Counted from the stretch's first letter, positions 34,608 through 43,157 are shown. The stretch is DNA of 64,000 nucleotides from Dactylosporangium roseum (GCF_025264685.1 NZ_CP073721.1:2223001-2287000), one strand, 5' to 3'. Translations and numbers: made by a program. The notes: generated by a model from the sequence alone, not told the origin.

Positions 34608-34853
34608 TCAGACCGGAGCCGGCACGATGGCCAGCAACTGCGTCGGCGGTTCCAGAGCGTCGACCAGCGTGTCGCCCTCCAGCCAGAGGCCGCCGGCCCG
34701 GCAGACCAGGGCGGCGGCCGCCTCCACCGGACAGGGCAGCAGGGCGCCGCACGCGCCGCAGCGGCTCGGGTCGTCCGGGTCCCGTACGAGGTGACGGGTC
34801 TGCAACTCAGCGGCGGTCTGCACCAGCACGCTGTCGGGATCGAGGTGCAACAT
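34608..34853 (-). CDS. Small Cys-containing protein (CGACG...LPCP)
   Basis: This 81-residue protein has RCGACGALLPCPVEAAAALV in its middle, again a C-x2-C-x5-C pattern like the two WPC proteins at 29.1-29.7 kb. It starts MLHLDPDSVLVQTAAELQ. The role is unknown; a metal-binding knuckle is plausible. An upstream extension to 34919 is possible but adds unconvincing sequence. Confidence 0.55.
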   Translation of the reverse strand: MLHLDPDSVLVQTAAELQTRHLVRDPDDPSRCGACGALLPCPVEAAAALVCRAGGLWLEGDTLVDALEPPTQLLAIVPAPV

Positions 34854-34923
34854 GGCGATGATCGTGCCGCCGCCGGGCGCCGCGCTTGCGGTACGAAACG
34901 GGTGAAAGCGCAGGATCACCCGC

Positions 34924-35052
34924 TTACCGGCTCGGCTGCCCCGTTCCCGCGCACTGGTCCCCGCTCCGCGTCACCCCGTCGGGCTGGTGCGGCGGCGTGG
35001 CCGAGCCGGCGTTGACGTGGACCCGGGCGCCGCACACCGGGCACCGGCTCAT
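34924..35052 (-). CDS. Very small zinc-ribbon-like protein (42 residues)
   Basis: The protein opens MSRCPVCGARVHV and ends DQCAGTGQPSR, the pattern of short actinomycete proteins with one CPxCG knuckle and a C-x-G-x-G-x-P end. AGGAGAA six bases before ATG 35052 decides the start over ATG 35076 and 35109. It forms a same-strand group with the preceding small Cys protein. The function is unknown. Confidence 0.6.
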   Translation of the reverse strand: MSRCPVCGARVHVNAGSATPPHQPDGVTRSGDQCAGTGQPSR

Positions 35053-35145
35053 CGCTTCTCCTGCGGTCGCGGACATCGGACGTACCCCCCAATGGAAAAA
35101 GCCGGACAAGGCAGTGATGCCCCTTGTCCGGCCGTCCCGAACATG

Positions 35146-36474
35146 TCATGCGCTCACGCCCGCCTGTTCGGCGGCACCCGACTTCGCCAGTTCGGGAGAT
35201 GCTGTGTCCAGCGGCACGTTCGGGGAGCGGACGAGACCGATCTCGACGGCCGGGTGGCCCGCGACGGCGTCGAGCACCCAGTCCGCGACGACCCGCGTGC
35301 GGTTGCCGGGCAGCGACATCAGGTGGTACCCGCGGGTGACGACCTTCGCCGGCCGGCCCGCGAGCGGCACGTGCAGCGGGTTCGCGGCCGCGTCCTTGCC
35401 GCCGAGGTCGACGAGGAAACCGAGGTCCCGGTGCCGGTACCGGCGGGGCCGGCCGACACCGAACGTCGCGGCGACGTTGCGCGCCGCGAGTTCGCCCTGC
35501 CGGACCGCGTGCTGAGCCGTCATCGGCGTCAGCTCGCCCGGCCGGGTCAGGTCCGGCACGGCCGCGGCGTCGCCCGCCGCGAACGCGTCCGGATGCCCGG
35601 GCACCTGGAGGTACTCGTCGACACACAGCCGGCCGTGCTCGGTCCGCAGACCCAGGTCGGAGATGAGCGGGTCGGGCCGCGCCCCGACGCACCACACCAG
35701 CGTGTGGGTCGGCACGACCCGGCCGTCGCTGAGTCGGACCCGGTTGTGCATGGCCTCCTCGACGGAGCAGCCGGTGAGGACCTCGACCCCGCGCTCGCGC
35801 AGCACCCGGTCGGCGGTCCTGGACAGCCGCGGCGACAGCTCGGGCAGCACCCGCGGCGCGGTGTCCAGCAGCAGCCAGCGGACCCGTTCGCCGGCGAGGG
35901 ACGGGTGGTGGCCGAGCAGCTCGCGGGTGGCCAGCTCGCAGTGTGCCGCGACCTCAGTACCGGTGTAGCCCGCCCCGACGACCACGAACGTCAGCCGCGC
36001 CGCCCGCTCCGCCGGGTCGGTCTCCTCCGCGGCCAGCTCCACCTGCCGGACGAGGTGGTCGCGCAGGTACAGCGCCTCCGGCAGGCCGCGGAAGCCGTGC
36101 GCGTGCTCGGCGACGCCCGGGATCGGCAGCAGCTTGTTGACGCTGCCGGCGGTGAGGATGATCCGGTCGTACGAGACCTCGCGCCCCTCGCCCTCCGGAT
36201 TCCGGTAGTGCACCACCCGCCGGTCGAGGTCGATGTGATCCGCCTCACCGAGCAGGAGCCGGGCCCCGGGCAGCGTGGCCGGCAACGACACCGTCACCCG
36301 GCGCGGCTCCAGGATGCCGGCCGTCACCTCGGGCAGCAGCGGCAGGTACAGGAAGTAGTCGTTGGGGTTGAGCACCACGATCTCGGCGTGCCCGCGGGAC
36401 ATCTGCAGCAGCCGGCGCGCCGCGTGGTACCCGCCGAAGCCGGCGCCGACGATCAGGATGCGAGGTCTCTGCAT
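35146..36474 (-). CDS. Type II NADH dehydrogenase-like FAD oxidoreductase
   Basis: This 442-residue protein transfers electrons from NADH to quinone without proton pumping. Seen are the FAD site ILIVGAGFGGYHAARRL at the N-terminus, the NAD site FVVVGAGYTGTEVAAH in the middle, and DAFAAGDAAAVPD near the end. The C-terminal 70 residues are likely membrane-associated. The start ATG 36474 is fixed by the FAD motif, although the frame stays open far upstream. It is divergent from the MFS gene by 45 bases. Confidence 0.88.
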   Translation of the reverse strand: MQRPRILIVGAGFGGYHAARRLLQMSRGHAEIVVLNPNDYFLYLPLLPEVTAGILEPRRVTVSLPATLPGARLLLGEADHIDLDRRVVHYRNPEGEGREVSYDRIILTAGSVNKLLPIPGVAEHAHGFRGLPEALYLRDHLVRQVELAAEETDPAERAARLTFVVVGAGYTGTEVAAHCELATRELLGHHPSLAGERVRWLLLDTAPRVLPELSPRLSRTADRVLRERGVEVLTGCSVEEAMHNRVRLSDGRVVPTHTLVWCVGARPDPLISDLGLRTEHGRLCVDEYLQVPGHPDAFAAGDAAAVPDLTRPGELTPMTAQHAVRQGELAARNVAATFGVGRPRRYRHRDLGFLVDLGGKDAAANPLHVPLAGRPAKVVTRGYHLMSLPGNRTRVVADWVLDAVAGHPAVEIGLVRSPNVPLDTASPELAKSGAAEQAGVSA

Positions 36475-36519
36475 GGTCGGATCCGTACCCGGAGCGCGGG
36501 CGCTCAAGCCGTACCCCGG

Positions 36520-37698
36520 ATGATCGCTTCCATGGCCCCCACCAGTCCCCTGCTCTCGGTGCTGCGAGCAGCCCAGGTCGCGCGCGTGCTCGCCGCCAGC
36601 ACGATCGGGCGCATCCCGCTCGGCGCCGCGCCGGTCGCTCTCCTGCTGTACGCCCGGGAATCCCTGTCGATCGCCGCCGCCGGCCTCCTCGTCGGGGTCT
36701 ACACCGCGGGCCTGGCGATCGGGGGACCGGTGCTCGCCAGGGTCGCGGACCGGTTCCGGCAGCCGCCCGTCATGCTGCTCGGCGCCGCCGTCTCCACCGC
36801 CGGGTTCGTGGTCCTGGCGCAGGGCGTGCCGCTGTGGAGCGCGCTGATCGCCGTACTGCTGGCCGGGCTCGGCGCGCCGCCGTTCGAGGCGGGCCTGCGG
36901 GTGCTGTGGCGCGACCTGCTCGACGAGGACCGCGTGCCGACCGCGTACACGCTCGACATCGCCGTGCAGGAACTCATCTTCATCTTCGGCCCGCTCGTCG
37001 CCGGCGCCGCGGTCGGTCTCGGCGGCGGCGTCGCCGGCGTCTACGTGACCGCCGGGCTGCAACTGCTGGGGACGCTGTGGTTCGTGAGCACCCCGGCGGT
37101 CCGCCACTGGCGCGGCGAGCACGCCGAACGGCACTGGGCGGGCGCGCTGCGCTCGGGCCAGCTCCGGTTGCTGCTGGTGGCGGTGATCCTGGTCGGCGCC
37201 GGCGTCGGCAGCCTCCCGGTCGCCGTCATCGACTACGCCGAGTGGGCCGGCGACCGCTCCTGGTCGAGCTGGATTCTGGCCGCGCAGGCGGGCGGCGCGT
37301 TCGCGGGCGGCCTCGCGAACATCCGGTTCAAGGTCGACGGCCGCCGGCTGCCGTTGCTGGCGGCGTTGCTCGGACTGGGCTATCTTCCGCTGCTGCTGAC
37401 GCCTTCGTCACCGGTACTGATGGTGCTGCTGGCGATCCTGTGCGGCATCTGTCTGCCGCCGTTCCTGGCGGCGACGTTCATGACGGTGGACCGCATCGCC
37501 CCGCCGGGCACCGCGGCGGAGGCGTTCGCCTGGGTGGCGACGGCGTTCTCGGTGGGCGCCGCGGCGGGCGCGGCCGTGGACGGCGTGATCCTGGACGCGA
37601 CGTCGGCCGTCCGAGCCGGCTTCGTCCTCTCCCCGGCGGTGATCCTGCTCGCGGTACCGTGGGTCCGCCCGGTGGCCCGCCGTGCTGGCACCCGGTGA
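36520..37698 (+). CDS. Major facilitator superfamily transporter
   Basis: This 392-residue protein has 12 hydrophobic segments and the loop 2-3 motif GGPVLARVADRFRQ typical of MFS drug or sugar exporters. The start is ATG 36520; ATG 36532 is equally possible. A GC hairpin at 37721-37740 after the stop probably ends transcription. The substrate is unknown. Confidence 0.83.
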   Translation: MIASMAPTSPLLSVLRAAQVARVLAASTIGRIPLGAAPVALLLYARESLSIAAAGLLVGVYTAGLAIGGPVLARVADRFRQPPVMLLGAAVSTAGFVVLAQGVPLWSALIAVLLAGLGAPPFEAGLRVLWRDLLDEDRVPTAYTLDIAVQELIFIFGPLVAGAAVGLGGGVAGVYVTAGLQLLGTLWFVSTPAVRHWRGEHAERHWAGALRSGQLRLLLVAVILVGAGVGSLPVAVIDYAEWAGDRSWSSWILAAQAGGAFAGGLANIRFKVDGRRLPLLAALLGLGYLPLLLTPSSPVLMVLLAILCGICLPPFLAATFMTVDRIAPPGTAAEAFAWVATAFSVGAAAGAAVDGVILDATSAVRAGFVLSPAVILLAVPWVRPVARRAGTR

Positions 37699-37720
37699 CC
37701 GGCACCTCGATCACGCGCTG

Positions 37721-37740
37721 GCCGGACCGCCCGGTCCGGC
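37721..37740 (+). terminator. Terminator hairpin after MFS gene
   Basis: GCCGGACCG (37721-37729), a two-base loop and CGGTCCGGC (37732-37740) form a perfect 9-base stem 23 bases after the stop codon. There is no T-tract. Confidence 0.6.
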
Positions 37741-38180
37741 GGCCGTGCGCCGCGCTCCCACCGCCCCACGCCACGGCCGCATTCGAGCCGATCACCGACC
37801 AACACGATCCCGAGCCCCCGCCTCCCGCTCGGCTGGTGAGCGCCACCGCCCGCTCGCGACGGTGTCGAGCGGGAGTGGCCAGCCGGCCCGCGAGGGTTCT
37901 CTTTGTTGGTGTGCCTGGAGTGGGCGGTGCCCTGGAGTGAGCTGTGGGCGGGGGCGAGGGTGGGCGGGACCAGGGGTGGGTGGAGGGCTCGTTCGGGCGG
38001 ATTCGGTAGCGACGCGAACGGATATGCCAGAAATGCCGGACAAATCCGATTTAATGGCTATCGTCGAGAACGACGCGGCCCATCGGTAGTGCAACGGGGG
38101 ACGGTGGTCGCCGCGAGCAGCGGGTCCGGGTGGCAACAGTGCCACACGGGCCCGTTCTGTTTGTCGCGTACAGTTCCTGG
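37741..38180. other. Intergenic region with G-rich tract
   Basis: No gene is supported here. The stretch 37945-37987 has six G-runs of three or more on the plus strand. Around 38020-38060 the sequence becomes AT-richer, and TACAGT at 38169-38174 stands six bases before the next gene's GTG. Confidence 0.55.
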
Positions 38181-39671
38181 GTGACCCCGCACGACCCCCA
38201 CCGCATCATCGACGAGATCGGCGCCGACGTGGCCGCCGTGCCCGGCATCGATCCTGGCCGCCTCGCCATCTGCCTTGCGGTCTTCGACGAGCTGCAGGCC
38301 CTGCCGCCGGACCACCCCGACGTGCTGCGTGTGCGGCGGGCCACCTCGCACCTCTACAAGCATGTCAAGCGCCAGCGGCGCAGCGACAAGCGCGCGGCGG
38401 TCACCGAGGCCGACCGTCTGGTCACCGAGGCCACCGCGACCGGCGCGCCCGGCCGGATCGACGACGAGACGCAGGGTATCCCGCTGGTGTCGCCCACCGC
38501 CGGGGCGACCGCCGGGCGCCTCAAGCGGCCCCGGTCCTGCTACACCTGCAAGGACCGGTATGTCGACGTCGACGCCTTCTACCACCAGCTCTGCCCCGCC
38601 TGCGCCAGGCTGAACCGGGAGCGCCGCGAAGCCCGCACCGACCTCACCGGCCGCCGTGCCCTGCTCACCGGCGGGCGGGCGAAGATCGGCATGTACATCG
38701 CCCTGCGCCTCCTGCGCGACGGCGCGCACACCACGATCACCACCCGGTTCCCCGGCGACGCCGTGCGCCGCTTCGCGGCCATGCCCGACAGCGGCGAGTG
38801 GCTGCACCGCCTGCGGATCGTCGGCATCGACCTGCGCGACCCCGCCCAGGTCGCCGCGCTCGCCGACGACGTCGCCGCACAGGGGCCGCTGGACATCCTC
38901 ATCAACAACGCGGCACAGACCGTGAAACGAGCCCCGGGGTCGTACGCGCACCTGGTCGCCGCCGAGTCCGCGCCCCTCGAACTCGACGGGCCGCTACCGG
39001 AGACGGTCACCTTCCACAAGGCCGCGCCGTACGCCCACGACGCGCCGGTCGAGCTGCTCGCCGGGACGCCGACGCTGATCCCGCCGGACGCGCTCACCGC
39101 GCTGGCCCTCACCAGCCGGTCGGCCACCCCGGAGCGGATCGCCGCGCTGACCGCCGTCGACGCCGGCGGGCTGGTGCCGGACCTGGCGTCCGTCAATAGC
39201 TGGACCCAGCGGGTGCACGAGGTCGAGCCGCTGGAGCTGCTCGAAGTGCAGTTGTGCAACGTCACGGCGCCGTTCATCCTGGTGAGCCGCCTGCGTCCGG
39301 CGCTCGCCGCGTCGCCCGCGCGCCGGAAGTACGTCGTCAACGTCAGCGCGATGGAAGGGCAGTTCAGCCGCCGGTACAAGGGGCCCGGCCACCCGCACAC
39401 GAACATGGCGAAGGCGGCGTTGAACATGCTCACCCGTACGAGTGCGGAGGAGATGCTCACCGACGGCATCCTCATGACCGCGGTCGACACCGGCTGGATC
39501 ACCGACGAGCGGCCGCACCCGACGAAGATGCGCCTGCACGAGGAGGGGTTTCACGCGCCGCTGGATCTCGCCGACGGCGCCGCCCGGGTCTACGACCCGA
39601 TCGTGCGCGGCGAGCTCGGCGAGGACATCTACGGCTGCTTTCTCAAGGACTACAGCCCGTCCGCCTGGTGA
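38181..39671 (+). CDS. Zinc-ribbon SDR-type protein with altered catalytic site
   Basis: This 496-residue protein has two parts. Residues 1-150 are a helical region ending in a zinc-ribbon CYTCKDRYVDVDAFYHQLCPAC. From about residue 155 there is an SDR Rossmann fold: ALLTGGRAKIGMYIAL (nucleotide loop), ILINNAAQT, a 100-residue insertion, VVNVSAMEG, then HTNMAKAALNM. By eye the catalytic Tyr of Tyr-x3-Lys is replaced (T-x3-K). The GTG 38181 is supported by a TACAGT box six bases upstream; the frame opens at 38130. The function is unknown. Confidence 0.75.
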   Translation: MTPHDPHRIIDEIGADVAAVPGIDPGRLAICLAVFDELQALPPDHPDVLRVRRATSHLYKHVKRQRRSDKRAAVTEADRLVTEATATGAPGRIDDETQGIPLVSPTAGATAGRLKRPRSCYTCKDRYVDVDAFYHQLCPACARLNRERREARTDLTGRRALLTGGRAKIGMYIALRLLRDGAHTTITTRFPGDAVRRFAAMPDSGEWLHRLRIVGIDLRDPAQVAALADDVAAQGPLDILINNAAQTVKRAPGSYAHLVAAESAPLELDGPLPETVTFHKAAPYAHDAPVELLAGTPTLIPPDALTALALTSRSATPERIAALTAVDAGGLVPDLASVNSWTQRVHEVEPLELLEVQLCNVTAPFILVSRLRPALAASPARRKYVVNVSAMEGQFSRRYKGPGHPHTNMAKAALNMLTRTSAEEMLTDGILMTAVDTGWITDERPHPTKMRLHEEGFHAPLDLADGAARVYDPIVRGELGEDIYGCFLKDYSPSAW

Positions 39672-40373
39672 TCAGCGTAACTGGTACTGCAACGTGAACT
39701 TGCCGACCTGGACCTCGTCGCCGTCGTTGAGGGTCGCGCTCTTGACGCGCTCGCCGTTGACGTAGGTGCCGTTGAGGCTGCCGAGGTCGAGCGTCGAATA
39801 GCCGAAGCCGCCGCTGTTGCGGTGGAACTCGACGTGCTTGCGGCTCACCGTGTTGTCGTCGAGGACGATCTGGTTGGCCGAGTCGCGGCCGCAGCGCACG
39901 ACGTCGCCGTCGAGCGCGAACTCGGCGCCGGCCTCGGCACCCTTACGGATCTTCAGCGTGGCCCGCCCCGTCGGCAGCTTCTCCATGTGGGCGGTCAGGT
40001 CGAGCGGCTGCGTCGGGCCCTCGGGCGCGGCGATCGCCGCGCTGGCCAGCAGCTCCTCGGAGGTCACGATCGGCACGCCCCAGTGCCGGGCCAGGGCGAT
40101 CGCCTCCAGCGGCGCGGCCGGCACGCGGATGCCCTCGCCGAGCACCAACTGGAAGGGCGCGCCGGCCGAGACGACCTCGATCGCGCGCAGCGGCGCCCGC
40201 AGCGCGGTCAGCGCACGCTGGAACAGCTCGGCACTGATCGGCTCGTCCATGTCGCGCGGACCGCCGTCAACGGGGAACTGCAGGTGCCGGCCGGAGGAAG
40301 ACTCCTTGAGCAGGACCATGGGGCGGCTCTGCCACGTCTGGGCCCGCACACCCACCACGACGAGCTGTTGCAT
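39672..40373 (-). CDS. FHA domain protein with DUF151-like N-terminus
   Basis: The protein has 233 residues. The C-terminal 90 form a forkhead-associated phosphothreonine-binding domain (CGRDSANQIVLDDNTVSRKHVEF and LGSLNGTYVNG). Residues about 15-115 resemble the bifunctional nuclease/DUF151 fold, with VPAAPLEAIALARHWGVPIV in place of the usual VDARPSDAIALA. The pairing hints at a phospho-dependent partner of a Ser/Thr kinase; two such kinases lie in this window but not next to it. The convergent SDR gene ends directly at its stop. Confidence 0.8.
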   Translation of the reverse strand: MQQLVVVGVRAQTWQSRPMVLLKESSSGRHLQFPVDGGPRDMDEPISAELFQRALTALRAPLRAIEVVSAGAPFQLVLGEGIRVPAAPLEAIALARHWGVPIVTSEELLASAAIAAPEGPTQPLDLTAHMEKLPTGRATLKIRKGAEAGAEFALDGDVVRCGRDSANQIVLDDNTVSRKHVEFHRNSGGFGYSTLDLGSLNGTYVNGERVKSATLNDGDEVQVGKFTLQYQLR

Positions 40374-40448
40374 GCCCCGCCTCCCGAGTCCGACGTCCAC
40401 TGCTGTGCGCTAACGGTACCGCGCCGATGCATCGAAGGGCCGGTCCGG

Positions 40449-41225
40449 TCAGGAACCGCTGAACCGGTTTCGCGGAGTTTGCCGCATCCATCCGTCCACC
40501 TGACGCGGCCAATCGACGGAGCCGGCCTGCGCGTGACCGATCTTGAAACGGCTGATCGCGTCGTGACCGCCGCGACGTTTGTCCAGTTCCAGGATGATCT
40601 CCATGCCGTGCGAGTCGGTCACGAACGTCAACTCGACCTCGGTGACCTGCCCCTGGTACTGCGGTGCGGCCCAGAACTCGATCTCCTGATAGAACGGCAG
40701 CGTCTGGCGGGCGCCGTAGATGAAGCCGCGCTCGAGGTCCGCGGACTTGAACTGGAAGCCGAGCTCGACGAACGCGGCGAGGACCGCCGCCTGCGCGGGC
40801 AGCGGGTGGACGTTGATCGGGTCGAGGTCGCCCTTGTCGACGGCCCGGGCGACCTCCAGCTCGGTGCGCACGCCGATCGCCATGCCGGGCAGACGCTGAC
40901 CGTACATGTGCGTGATCGGGGTCTCCCAGGGGACCGGAAGCTGGAACGGGACACCGTGGCGCATGCCGGGTGCGAGCCGGAACCCGCCGGTGAGCTGCTG
41001 GCGCTGGAACTCGACGGTGGAGTCGTATTCACCGTCGCCGGTCTCGACCTCGACTCTGGTCACGAGCGCCACGACGATCCGCTCGATCTCGACCTCGTGC
41101 TCGCCGCCGGCGAAGAGCACCTGCCCGGCGAGCGGCTCCCCGGGCCGCACGTCGGGCCGCTGCAGCACCGTGTCGACGGTGGGCCCGCCGACTCCGAGCG
41201 CGCGCCGCAAGCTCTTGAAAACCAT
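40449..41225 (-). CDS. Spo0M-type sporulation control protein
   Basis: This 258-residue arrestin-like protein matches the Spo0M family: VFKSLRRALGVGGPTVDTVL, PGEPLAGQVLFAGGEHEVEIERI, LPVPWETPITH, and the C-terminal EVELTFVTDSHGMEIILELD. It is a cytosolic protein affecting development in sporulating bacteria. ATG 41225 is chosen over ATG 41234. The MerR gene is divergent by 38 bases. Confidence 0.85.
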   Translation of the reverse strand: MVFKSLRRALGVGGPTVDTVLQRPDVRPGEPLAGQVLFAGGEHEVEIERIVVALVTRVEVETGDGEYDSTVEFQRQQLTGGFRLAPGMRHGVPFQLPVPWETPITHMYGQRLPGMAIGVRTELEVARAVDKGDLDPINVHPLPAQAAVLAAFVELGFQFKSADLERGFIYGARQTLPFYQEIEFWAAPQYQGQVTEVELTFVTDSHGMEIILELDKRRGGHDAISRFKIGHAQAGSVDWPRQVDGWMRQTPRNRFSGS

Positions 41226-41263
41226 GGCGGGCACACTAGCACGCAGGACTGTAGGGTTAGGCC

Positions 41264-41659
41264 GTGTCCAGACTGCTCCGGATCGGTGAGCTCGCCAACC
41301 TCTCCGGCGTCTCCACCCGCACCGTCGACTTCTACACCGGGCTCGGCCTGATCGAGGCCGCGCAGCGCACCGCGGGCAACTTCCGGCTCTACGACCCCGC
41401 GTGTGTCGAGCGCATCGCCGCCATCAAGGTCCTCGAGGCCAATGGCGTCAGTCTCGGCGACATGGCCGACGCCCTGCGCCGCGGGGCCGGTGACCTGGCC
41501 GGTCAGCTATCCCAGGTGCAGGGCGACCTCGAGACGCTCAGGGAGGCGGCCGGGCACGCCGGCCCGGCCGCCCACCAGCTCCTGCTCGCCCTGACCGCCC
41601 GCGTGCAGTCGCTCATCTCGACGGCGATCGACGTGACGAACAGCCTGCCCCCGTTGTGA
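41264..41659 (+). CDS. MerR family transcriptional regulator
   Basis: This 131-residue protein has the MerR winged helix (LRIGELANLSGVSTRTVDFYTGLGLIEAAQR...NFRLYD) followed by a coiled-coil dimerisation helix. There is no cysteine cluster, so it is not a metal sensor. The GTG has TAGGGT six bases upstream (41252-41257), a leaderless arrangement. The divergent Spo0M-type gene could be its target. Confidence 0.88.
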   Translation: MSRLLRIGELANLSGVSTRTVDFYTGLGLIEAAQRTAGNFRLYDPACVERIAAIKVLEANGVSLGDMADALRRGAGDLAGQLSQVQGDLETLREAAGHAGPAAHQLLLALTARVQSLISTAIDVTNSLPPL

Positions 41660-41685
41660 AGGCTCGGCACGGGGAGCCTGGGGCG

Positions 41686-42336
41686 CTACGCCGCCGGCCT
41701 GATGAGCTCCGCGACGCGCCGGCCGTGCGCGGCGGCGTTCGCGTGGCCGTTGCGCAGTGACTCGGCGGCGAGGCCGCGCAGCGGTGCCATGGCCGGGCTG
41801 ACGTCGGCGAGCGTCAGCTCCGCCTCGGCGACGTGCAGGTCGAGACCGAAGACCTCGCCGAGGATCCGCCCGAGGTACGGGGTCACGTGGTCCCAGCCCT
41901 CCTTCGGCGTGCCCGGGCCGTAGCCGCCGCCCCGGCTCAGCGCCAGCACCGCGGGGCGCCCGGCGAGCGGCTGATCCCCCTGCGGTCCCAGGTCCGGGTG
42001 CAGGAGCAGCAGGTCGATCCAGGTCTTCACCTGGGCCGGGAGATTCCAGTTGTACAGCGGGACGCCGAACACGTACGCGTCGGCGGCCAGCAGCTCCGCG
42101 CCCAGCTCCGTGACCAGCGCCGCCGCGGCCTCGGGCGCGGGCGGCGCCGACGGGTCGAGCCGGGTCCGGGTCAACGACGTCCAGGCGTCCGCCGGGAGCG
42201 GGCGGAGCCCCAGGTCGCGCCGGGTGACGATCGCGTCGGCGCGCTCGGCGCGCCAGGCGTGCTCCGCGGTGTCCGCCAGTGCGCGGCTCACCGAGCCGGC
42301 GACCCGGATGCTGGCGTCGAGTCGGAAGAGATGCAT
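41686..42336 (-). CDS. FMN-dependent NADH-azoreductase / quinone reductase
   Basis: This 216-residue flavodoxin-fold enzyme begins MHLFRLDASIRVAGSVSRAL (FMN phosphate loop). It has the segment FGVPLYNWNLPAQVKTWIDLL and the GGGYGPGTPKEGWDH region of the azoreductase family. It reduces quinones by two electrons and so protects against thiol stress. It is divergent from a MarR gene, with tandem operator-like repeats between them. Confidence 0.87.
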   Translation of the reverse strand: MHLFRLDASIRVAGSVSRALADTAEHAWRAERADAIVTRRDLGLRPLPADAWTSLTRTRLDPSAPPAPEAAAALVTELGAELLAADAYVFGVPLYNWNLPAQVKTWIDLLLLHPDLGPQGDQPLAGRPAVLALSRGGGYGPGTPKEGWDHVTPYLGRILGEVFGLDLHVAEAELTLADVSPAMAPLRGLAAESLRNGHANAAAHGRRVAELIRPAA

Positions 42337-42431
42337 CGGTGTCGTACCTCCATGTGTCTCGCGGCCGCGCCCGCCGCGATCGTTTCGCTCTGTCACCTGT
42401 CCGGACGCCGCTGTGCGCATCAGTGGCGACA

Positions 42432-42458
42432 CAGAAAGTCTGCATGACAGAACATCTG
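42432..42458. promoter_or_regulatory. Tandem CAGA-N3-TCTG operators between azoreductase and marR
   Basis: Two inverted repeats, CAGA-AAG-TCTG at 42432-42442 and CAGA-ACA-TCTG at 42448-42458, lie 16 bases apart centre to centre, upstream of both divergent genes. This is a strong candidate binding site for the MarR protein. Confidence 0.6.
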
Positions 42459-42493
42459 CCGGCAAGAGGGAGTTGGCCGCTTATCATTGCTGC

Positions 42494-43036
42494 ATGACGC
42501 AGGCGCCGGAGACTCCGGCTCACACCGCCGACGACCTCCAGTCCGATCTGGGCTGGGCGCTCGGTGTGGTGCTGCGCGGCTACGCGAAGGGGGCCCAGCA
42601 GGTGATCGCCGACGTCCCGGGCGGCCCGCGCGGTTACCAGGTCCTCACGTCAGCGGTCGCCGGCACGGCCGGCACGCAGCTCGCGCTGGCCAACAAGCTG
42701 GGCATCGACCGCACCGTGATGACGTATCTGCTGGACGACCTCGAGAAGGCGGGCCTGATCGAGCGGCAGCCGGACCCGGCCGACCGCCGCGCCCGCCGCA
42801 TCCTGTCCACGGAAGCGGGCCGCGCCGCCCTGTGCGCGCTGCGGGCCAAGCTCCGGCGCGTCGAAGAGCGGGTGCTGGGCGGGCTCGCCGAGCCCGACCG
42901 GACGATGTTCCGCGACCTGCTCCGCCGCGTGGCCATCCGCATCGACGAGCAGGACCCCCTGGTCGACGCGTGCGGCCCGATCGCCGAGTTCGCCGACGTC
43001 GAGCCGGCGGCCAGAGCGCGCCGCCGCCGGTCCTGA
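42494..43036 (+). CDS. MarR family regulator of azoreductase
   Basis: This 180-residue MarR protein has its winged helix in QLALANKLGIDRTVMTYLLDDLEKAGLIERQPDPADRRARRI at about residues 60-102. It is divergent from the azoreductase gene and probably represses it, releasing on quinone or electrophile stress. The gene ends inside the first copy of an exact 19-base tandem duplication (43021-43039, 43040-43058), so its last codons may be recent. Confidence 0.87.
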   Translation: MTQAPETPAHTADDLQSDLGWALGVVLRGYAKGAQQVIADVPGGPRGYQVLTSAVAGTAGTQLALANKLGIDRTVMTYLLDDLEKAGLIERQPDPADRRARRILSTEAGRAALCALRAKLRRVEERVLGGLAEPDRTMFRDLLRRVAIRIDEQDPLVDACGPIAEFADVEPAARARRRRS

Positions 43037-43051
43037 CGAAAGCCGCCGGTC

Positions 43052-43146
43052 CTGACGAAAGCCGGGACTTCACGGCGATGTTCGGGGAGCCGCCGACCGC
43101 ATACGCCGCGCGCTACCGACGGTCCACGGAAGGCACCTGGTGTTAG
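43052..43146 (+). pseudogene. AraC regulator C-terminal remnant
   Basis: The frame reads SRDFTAMFGEPPTAYAARYRR before ending EGTWC and TAG at 43144. FGxPPxAYxxR is the ending of AraC-type DNA-binding domains, and nothing of the preceding domain is present. It begins at the junction of the 19-base tandem duplication, which may mark the deletion point. Confidence 0.45.
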
Positions 43147-43157
43147 GGTGACGGGCG

